This document shows, in pieces, positions 6,806 to 10,246 of a DNA stretch of 10,246 bases (position 1 is the stretch's first letter; every line of letters begins with the position of its first letter). The translations under genes were made by a program, and so were the position numbers. The stretch comes from Candidatus Gottesmanbacteria bacterium (GTDB lineage: Bacteria; Patescibacteriota; Microgenomatia; UBA10105; UBA927): NCBI GenBank assembly GCA_016199185.1, contig JACQHE010000034.1, positions 1 through 10,246 on the forward strand. Direction: 5' to 3'. Under the pieces are notes generated by a model. The model worked only from the letters and a program-made list of their open reading frames with translations, was not told the origin of the DNA and made no database searches.

Positions 6806-8331
6806 AGTCAAAAGTCAAAAGTCAAAAGTCAAAAGGAGTAAGACGCTTCGTGCCTTTGTTTTTTGTCGTAATCATTTTGGCTTTAGCGGCATATCTTCGT
6901 CTCTACAACATTTCCGGCTACATGACGTTTTTAGGAGATGAAGGACGCGACGTCCTGGTGGTCAAACGGATGCTCGTTGATCACAAATGGACGCTTTTGG
7001 GGCCAACTGCTTCCGTAGGAGGATTCTTTTTAGGGCCGATCTACTATTATTTCATGCTCCCGTTCCTGTGGGCGTGGAGGCTGGATCCCACGGGCCCGGC
7101 GGTGATGGTGGCGTTGTTTGGTGTTGCCACGGTGTACCTCGTGTACCGCGCCGGCCGTGACATGTTTCACCCGTGGATCGGGTTCGTGGCAAGCGCACTG
7201 TACGCCCTCTCACCCGTCGTTATCGCGTACTCACGGTCTTCGTGGAACCCGAATCTCGTGCCGTTTTTTTCTCTTCTGACGATGTATCTTTTATGGAAGT
7301 ACGCTAAGGGCAGGAAGATACGGAATATATTTTGGGCCGGGGTATCTATGGGCATTGGCCTTCAGTTGCATTATCTTTTCCTGTTTCTTTTTCCGGTTGC
7401 TGCCATATGGCTTTTGTTAAATCGAAAAGTAGGAGCGAGACTTCGATCATGGGTTTTTGGTGCTGTAGGATTTGTGATCGGGTATGCACCGTTTCTGCTA
7501 TTTGAACTACGCCACGGCTTTCCAAATACGTTGTCTATTATCCAGTTTGTTCTTGCCGGAAAGGATACGGGACTGGTTGGCGAGAAATACCGAGTCATTA
7601 TTCAGGATGTCCTATTTCGATTAGTTGGGCGACTGGTCATCCGTCTTCCGCAGCCAGAAATCTGGTCGGATGTTCCGGGTTGGCAACAAGGAGTGTGGCA
7701 ATGGGGAGTAGTCGGAATTTTGGTCGGGGGCACGATATCTCTTTTGATCTGGCGGCAACGGTCTTCGGTTCTACTGCTGCTGTGGGGTGGAGTGGTGGCA
7801 GCGCTGTTTGGGTTATATAAACGGGCGATCTATGATTACTATTTCGGTATCTGGTTTGCGCTGCCGTTTTTACTTACGGCATTGGTTCTGTATCCTATCG
7901 CACAGGTTCGGATTGCGGGCCGTCTGGTAGCCGGCGGGCTGTTGGCGTTCCTTCTTTGGTGGAATTGGCAGGGACGGCCCTTTATCTACGCGCCCAACAA
8001 TCAACTTGCGCAGGCTAAGGCCATAGCCAGGGAGGCGTTGGATAAGACCGAGGGCATGCCGTTTAATTTCGCGCTCGTTACCCAGGGAAACTCCGATCAT
8101 GGGTACCGGTATTTTTTTGAAATATGGGGCAATCCGCCGGTGACGATAGAGCCGGAGTTTGCCGATCCGGAGAGAAAAACCGTGAAGGATCAACTCATTG
8201 TGATCTGCGAAGAACCCGAGTGTAAACCGCTCGGACACCCGCTTTGGGAAATTGCAGGGTTTGGGACTGCCACCATTTCCGGGACCTGGCAAACTTCATT
8301 CGTGACCATTCATAAATTGGTACACTTATAA
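6793..8331 (+). CDS. GT39/PMT-like GT-C membrane glycosyltransferase
   Basis: A 512-residue polytopic membrane protein resembling the PMT/ArnT (GT39-like) superfamily, which transfers sugars from polyprenyl-phosphate donors on the outer face of the membrane. A first helix at about residues 19-35 leads into an external loop with GDEG; Asp49-Glu50 matches the catalytic Asp-Glu of these enzymes. FLGPIYYYFMLPF (79-91) and SPVVIAYSRSSWNPN (140-154) are typical of the family. About ten helices are visible, ending near residue 390, followed by a roughly 120-residue soluble C-terminal part, probably external. Its neighbour making lipid-linked mannose is a likely donor source; the acceptor is unknown. 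The start is uncertain. ATG 6793 overlaps the previous gene, and the repeat then encodes a Lys/Ser-rich N-terminus. GTG 6850 follows an AGGAG and would give 493 residues starting just before helix 1. Confidence 0.82.
   Translation: MEEVKSKVKSQKSKGVRRFVPLFFVVIILALAAYLRLYNISGYMTFLGDEGRDVLVVKRMLVDHKWTLLGPTASVGGFFLGPIYYYFMLPFLWAWRLDPTGPAVMVALFGVATVYLVYRAGRDMFHPWIGFVASALYALSPVVIAYSRSSWNPNLVPFFSLLTMYLLWKYAKGRKIRNIFWAGVSMGIGLQLHYLFLFLFPVAAIWLLLNRKVGARLRSWVFGAVGFVIGYAPFLLFELRHGFPNTLSIIQFVLAGKDTGLVGEKYRVIIQDVLFRLVGRLVIRLPQPEIWSDVPGWQQGVWQWGVVGILVGGTISLLIWRQRSSVLLLLWGGVVAALFGLYKRAIYDYYFGIWFALPFLLTALVLYPIAQVRIAGRLVAGGLLAFLLWWNWQGRPFIYAPNNQLAQAKAIAREALDKTEGMPFNFALVTQGNSDHGYRYFFEIWGNPPVTIEPEFADPERKTVKDQLIVICEEPECKPLGHPLWEIAGFGTATISGTWQTSFVTIHKLVHL
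6806..6833 (+). repeat. Four tandem copies of the heptamer AGTCAAA
   Basis: Four perfect copies of a 7-bp unit begin one base after the stop of the GT2-GtrA gene. If the next gene starts at ATG 6793, the repeat encodes its Lys/Ser-rich N-terminus, and loss or gain of one copy would shift the frame. If it starts at GTG 6850, the repeat is untranslated leader. The unit AGTCAAAAGT also appears, on the opposite strand, in the repeat cluster before rmlB (about 1570-1579). Confidence 0.9.
6834..6838 (+). promoter_or_regulatory. AGGAG, candidate ribosome site for GTG 6850
   Basis: AGGAG directly follows the heptamer repeats and precedes the in-frame GTG 6850 by 11 bases. The spacing is long but usable. 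It supports the alternative start of the GT39-like gene, in which the repeats lie outside the coding region. TTG 6856 is a further in-frame option. Confidence 0.4.
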
Positions 8332-8333
8332 CC

Positions 8334-9086
8334 ATGGCAAAGCCGTATCTTTCCGTCGTCATTCCTGCGTATAACGAAGAAACGAATATCCGCCTCGGGG
8401 TACTTGATAAAGTATCCCGGTACATGGAGAGCCGCGACTATGGATGGGAAGTCATCCTTGTTGATGATGGCTCTGACGACAGGACCGCATAACTTTTGGA
8501 AGAATACGCAAGAGTCAACCATGGGTTTATCATTATGCACAATCCCCATCAGGGAAAAGCGGCGACCGTCATCACCGGAAGCTTAGCGGCCAAAGGGGAC
8601 GTGGTGCTTTTTACGGATTTGGATCAGGCGACGCCCCTTTCCCAAGTCGAAAAACTTCTTCCGTGGTTTACCAGGGGATTTGACGTGGTTATCGGGTCAA
8701 GAAACAACAGGCGTGAAGGGGCGCCCATCACGCGTATCGCCATGGCGAGAGGATTTATGCTGCTCCGGTCGGTCATTCTTGGGCTCCATGGTATAACGGA
8801 TACGCAGTGCGGATTTAAGGCATTTCGGCAGTCTGTAGCGAGAGACATTTTCGGACGGCTTAAGCTTTATGGGGATCGTCACGTGGTAGAGGGGTCCATG
8901 GTGACCGCCGGATTTGACATCGAAGTGCTTTTTCTTTCGAAAAAACTCGGCTACAACATTCAGGAAGTTCCTGTGGAATGGCACTACGTAGAGACGCGCA
9001 GAGTGAATCCTGTTAAGGACTCTTGGCAGGGACTCTTGGACATTCTCAAGATCCGTGTCAATGCGTGGAAAGGGCTATATACATGA
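8334..9086 (+). pseudogene. ALG5-like polyprenyl-phosphate glycosyltransferase (GT2), interrupted by in-frame TAA
   Basis: The frame from ATG 8334 reads a GT2 enzyme like dolichyl-phosphate glucosyltransferase, which loads a hexose from a nucleotide sugar onto polyprenyl phosphate. The first 52 codons give VVIPAYNEE (8-16) and VDDGSDDRTA (43-52). A TAA at 8490-8492 then stops the frame. The same frame continues at once with LLEEYAR, a GKAA loop near 74, TDLDQATP with Asp95 and Asp97, VIGSR (119-123), DTQCGFKAF (156-164), and a C-terminal stretch with GFDIEVLF and EVPVEWHYVE. Without the stop it would be 250 residues, normal for the family. Relatives often have Glu at this position (TAE), so GAA to TAA is the simplest explanation. 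Neither half carries a full active site. Translation could restart at TTG 8496 or ATG 8535, but the product would lack the nucleotide-binding half. It may be a true recent mutation or a sequence error. The end overlaps the next gene as ATGA. Confidence 0.85.
8490..8492 (+). other. In-frame TAA inside the ALG5-like gene
   Basis: The codon lies between GACAGGACCGCA and CTTTTGGAAGAA. Family similarity continues in the same frame on both sides, so this is a substitution, not an insertion or deletion. Other genes in the window end with TAA (small membrane protein, GT2-GtrA, GT39-like), so TAA is a normal stop here. Confidence 0.9.
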
Positions 9087-10246
9087 AATATCAAATGTTA
9101 TTTCCTGGATATATCGTAGCCTCTATCGCGCTATTCCTCTATTCTTTCACCCAGGTTGATTTAAGTCTTACGCTTTCTTCATCGGGCTTGCTGCAGACCA
9201 TACAAAAGGCATTTCAATTCGTAGGGTTTTATCAGCGGACTGCCTCAACCGCGCTTTTTTTAGGAATCGTTGGTTTCTGGTTTTTTCTTTACGCGATTGT
9301 CCTTCGCGTTACAAAGAAAGGGATGCTTTCGATGAAACACATTTGGAGCATTGTAGGTGTTGTTACCGGTCTTTTGGTTTTTTCCTACCCGGCGTTTTCC
9401 TATGACCTGTTTAACTATATATTCACAGCAAAGACCATCCTTGTCTATCACAAAAATCCGTATGAAGTGGTCCCGCTTCAGTTTGCGGGTATTGATCCGC
9501 TGGTTGCCGTGATGCGCTGGACGCATCTGCCGAGCGCATATACGCCTTTGTGGATTCTACTCACGCTCCCTGCGTATCTGTTGGGCTTCGGGAAGTTTTT
9601 GCTTGTTGTATGGAATCTCAAACTGTTGGTTGCCCTTTTTTATCTTGCGGCGGTACGGGGAGTACAGAAAGTTTTGGAAGCAGTTGAGCCCACGCGCGCT
9701 CCTTTGGGGACGGCCATCTTTGCCCTCAACCCATTGGTGGTTATTGAAAGCCTTGTGGGCGCGCATAATGACATAGCCATGATGGCCATTGCGATGTGGG
9801 CTGTCGTCTTTTTTCTAGAAAAAAGACGGTTGGCCTCGTGGTTCACCCTCGCTCTTTCCGTGGCCGTGAAGCTTATGACTCTTACGCTCGTGCCGGTTAT
9901 GTTTCTTATTCATCACAAAGCCGTTGACTTTCGAAAATGGTCATTGGTTGCCATAATGCTTGGGTTTCTCATCGTTTTATCCCGTCGCGAGCCGCTCCCA
10001 TGGTACGGCGTATGGTTCATGCCGTTCGTCGCTCTTTTTCCTTCCAAGCGATGGCTTACGATCCTTTTCGGCGCATACACACTTGCTCTTCTCTTGCGTT
10101 ACGCACCATATTTGTATTACGGCAACTGGAACGCTCCGGTCCCGATCCTCAAGTGGTGGGTGACCATAATACCGGTGGCGATAGCAATCATTGGCATACT
10201 GCTGCGTGGTTTTCCAAAAGTGGGCATCAGAGGTCCTAACGCCGGC
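9083..10246 (+). CDS. MptB/GT87-like GT-C mannosyltransferase, 3' end outside window
   Basis: The frame from ATG 9083 is open for 388 codons and runs off the window without a stop. It encodes a polytopic membrane protein with about ten hydrophobic helices. Residues 101-113 read SYPAFSYDLFNYI, with Asp108 in the first external loop, followed by YHKNPYEVVP (122-131). Further on, NPLVVIESLVGAHND (216-230) has the AHND signature that I associate with polyprenyl-phosphomannose-dependent alpha-mannosyltransferases (MptA/MptB and GT87-like families). A later WYGVWFMP (307-314) also fits. The predicted role is transfer of mannose or another hexose from a lipid-phosphate donor to a surface glycan on the outer face. 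The start overlaps the stop of the broken ALG5-like gene by four bases (ATGA), so loss of that gene's translation could lower its expression through lost coupling. Exact sugar, linkage and acceptor cannot be read from sequence. Confidence 0.8.
   Translation, partial: MKYQMLFPGYIVASIALFLYSFTQVDLSLTLSSSGLLQTIQKAFQFVGFYQRTASTALFLGIVGFWFFLYAIVLRVTKKGMLSMKHIWSIVGVVTGLLVFSYPAFSYDLFNYIFTAKTILVYHKNPYEVVPLQFAGIDPLVAVMRWTHLPSAYTPLWILLTLPAYLLGFGKFLLVVWNLKLLVALFYLAAVRGVQKVLEAVEPTRAPLGTAIFALNPLVVIESLVGAHNDIAMMAIAMWAVVFFLEKRRLASWFTLALSVAVKLMTLTLVPVMFLIHHKAVDFRKWSLVAIMLGFLIVLSRREPLPWYGVWFMPFVALFPSKRWLTILFGAYTLALLLRYAPYLYYGNWNAPVPILKWWVTIIPVAIAIIGILLRGFPKVGIRGPNAG

Noticed and set aside
6431..6811. 126-codon - strand frame opposite the GtrA domain.
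   Set aside because: Low-complexity basic translation lying opposite a conserved coding domain.
7870..8292. 140-codon - strand frame opposite the GT39-like gene.
   Set aside because: Shadow of the + strand gene, with no supporting start or motif.
8490..8492. Recoded stop codon or alternative genetic code.
   Set aside because: TAA ends other genes in this window, and TGA and TAG also serve as stops, so reassignment is very unlikely.
9937..10239. Two overlapping + strand frames near the right edge.
   Set aside because: They are out of frame with the MptB-like gene, whose own frame stays open and shows family motifs throughout.

Overview
This window is a dense, one-directional block of sugar-nucleotide and glycosyltransferase genes. 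Every convincing gene lies on the + strand, and most junctions are overlaps of a few bases, as expected for one or a few long operons making a cell-surface glycan. The compact packing, short RmlA, divergent RmlC, DPM1-GtrA fusion and multiple GT-C enzymes resemble Candidate Phyla Radiation (Patescibacteria) genomes. That placement is inferred from gene style only. TGA ends several genes and is not seen inside them, so the standard bacterial code applies, not the TGA-as-glycine code of some CPR lineages.

Layout. Positions 27-275 encode a small three-helix membrane protein of unknown function. Positions 288-3417 carry a complete dTDP-L-rhamnose pathway in the order rmlA, rmlC, rmlB, rmlD. An 84-bp gap inside it (1499-1582) holds an unusual set of inverted and direct repeats just before rmlB. 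Positions 3414-4712 encode UDP-glucose 6-dehydrogenase, which makes UDP-glucuronate. Positions 4721-5677 encode a GDP-6-deoxy-D-mannose reductase-like SDR, whose partner GDP-mannose 4,6-dehydratase is not in the window.

Positions 5696-10246 hold a membrane glycosylation module: a DPM1-type GT2 fused to a GtrA domain, a GT39/PMT-like GT-C enzyme, an ALG5-like GT2 broken by an in-frame TAA, and a second, MptB-like GT-C enzyme that runs off the end of the window. The logic appears to be that cytoplasmic GT2 enzymes load sugars onto polyprenyl phosphate, GtrA-type helices may help move the lipid-linked sugar across the membrane, and the GT-C enzymes transfer it on the outer face. The upstream genes supply deoxy- and uronic-acid nucleotide sugars, probably for other glycosyltransferases of the same locus.

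Points deserving a second look: the nonsense codon in the ALG5-like gene; a four-copy 7-bp tandem repeat at the start of the GT39-like gene, where copy number could shift the frame; the alternative-hairpin repeat cluster before rmlB; and a consensus -10 box placed so that the DPM1-GtrA message could be leaderless. No RNA genes, CRISPR arrays or transposons were seen.
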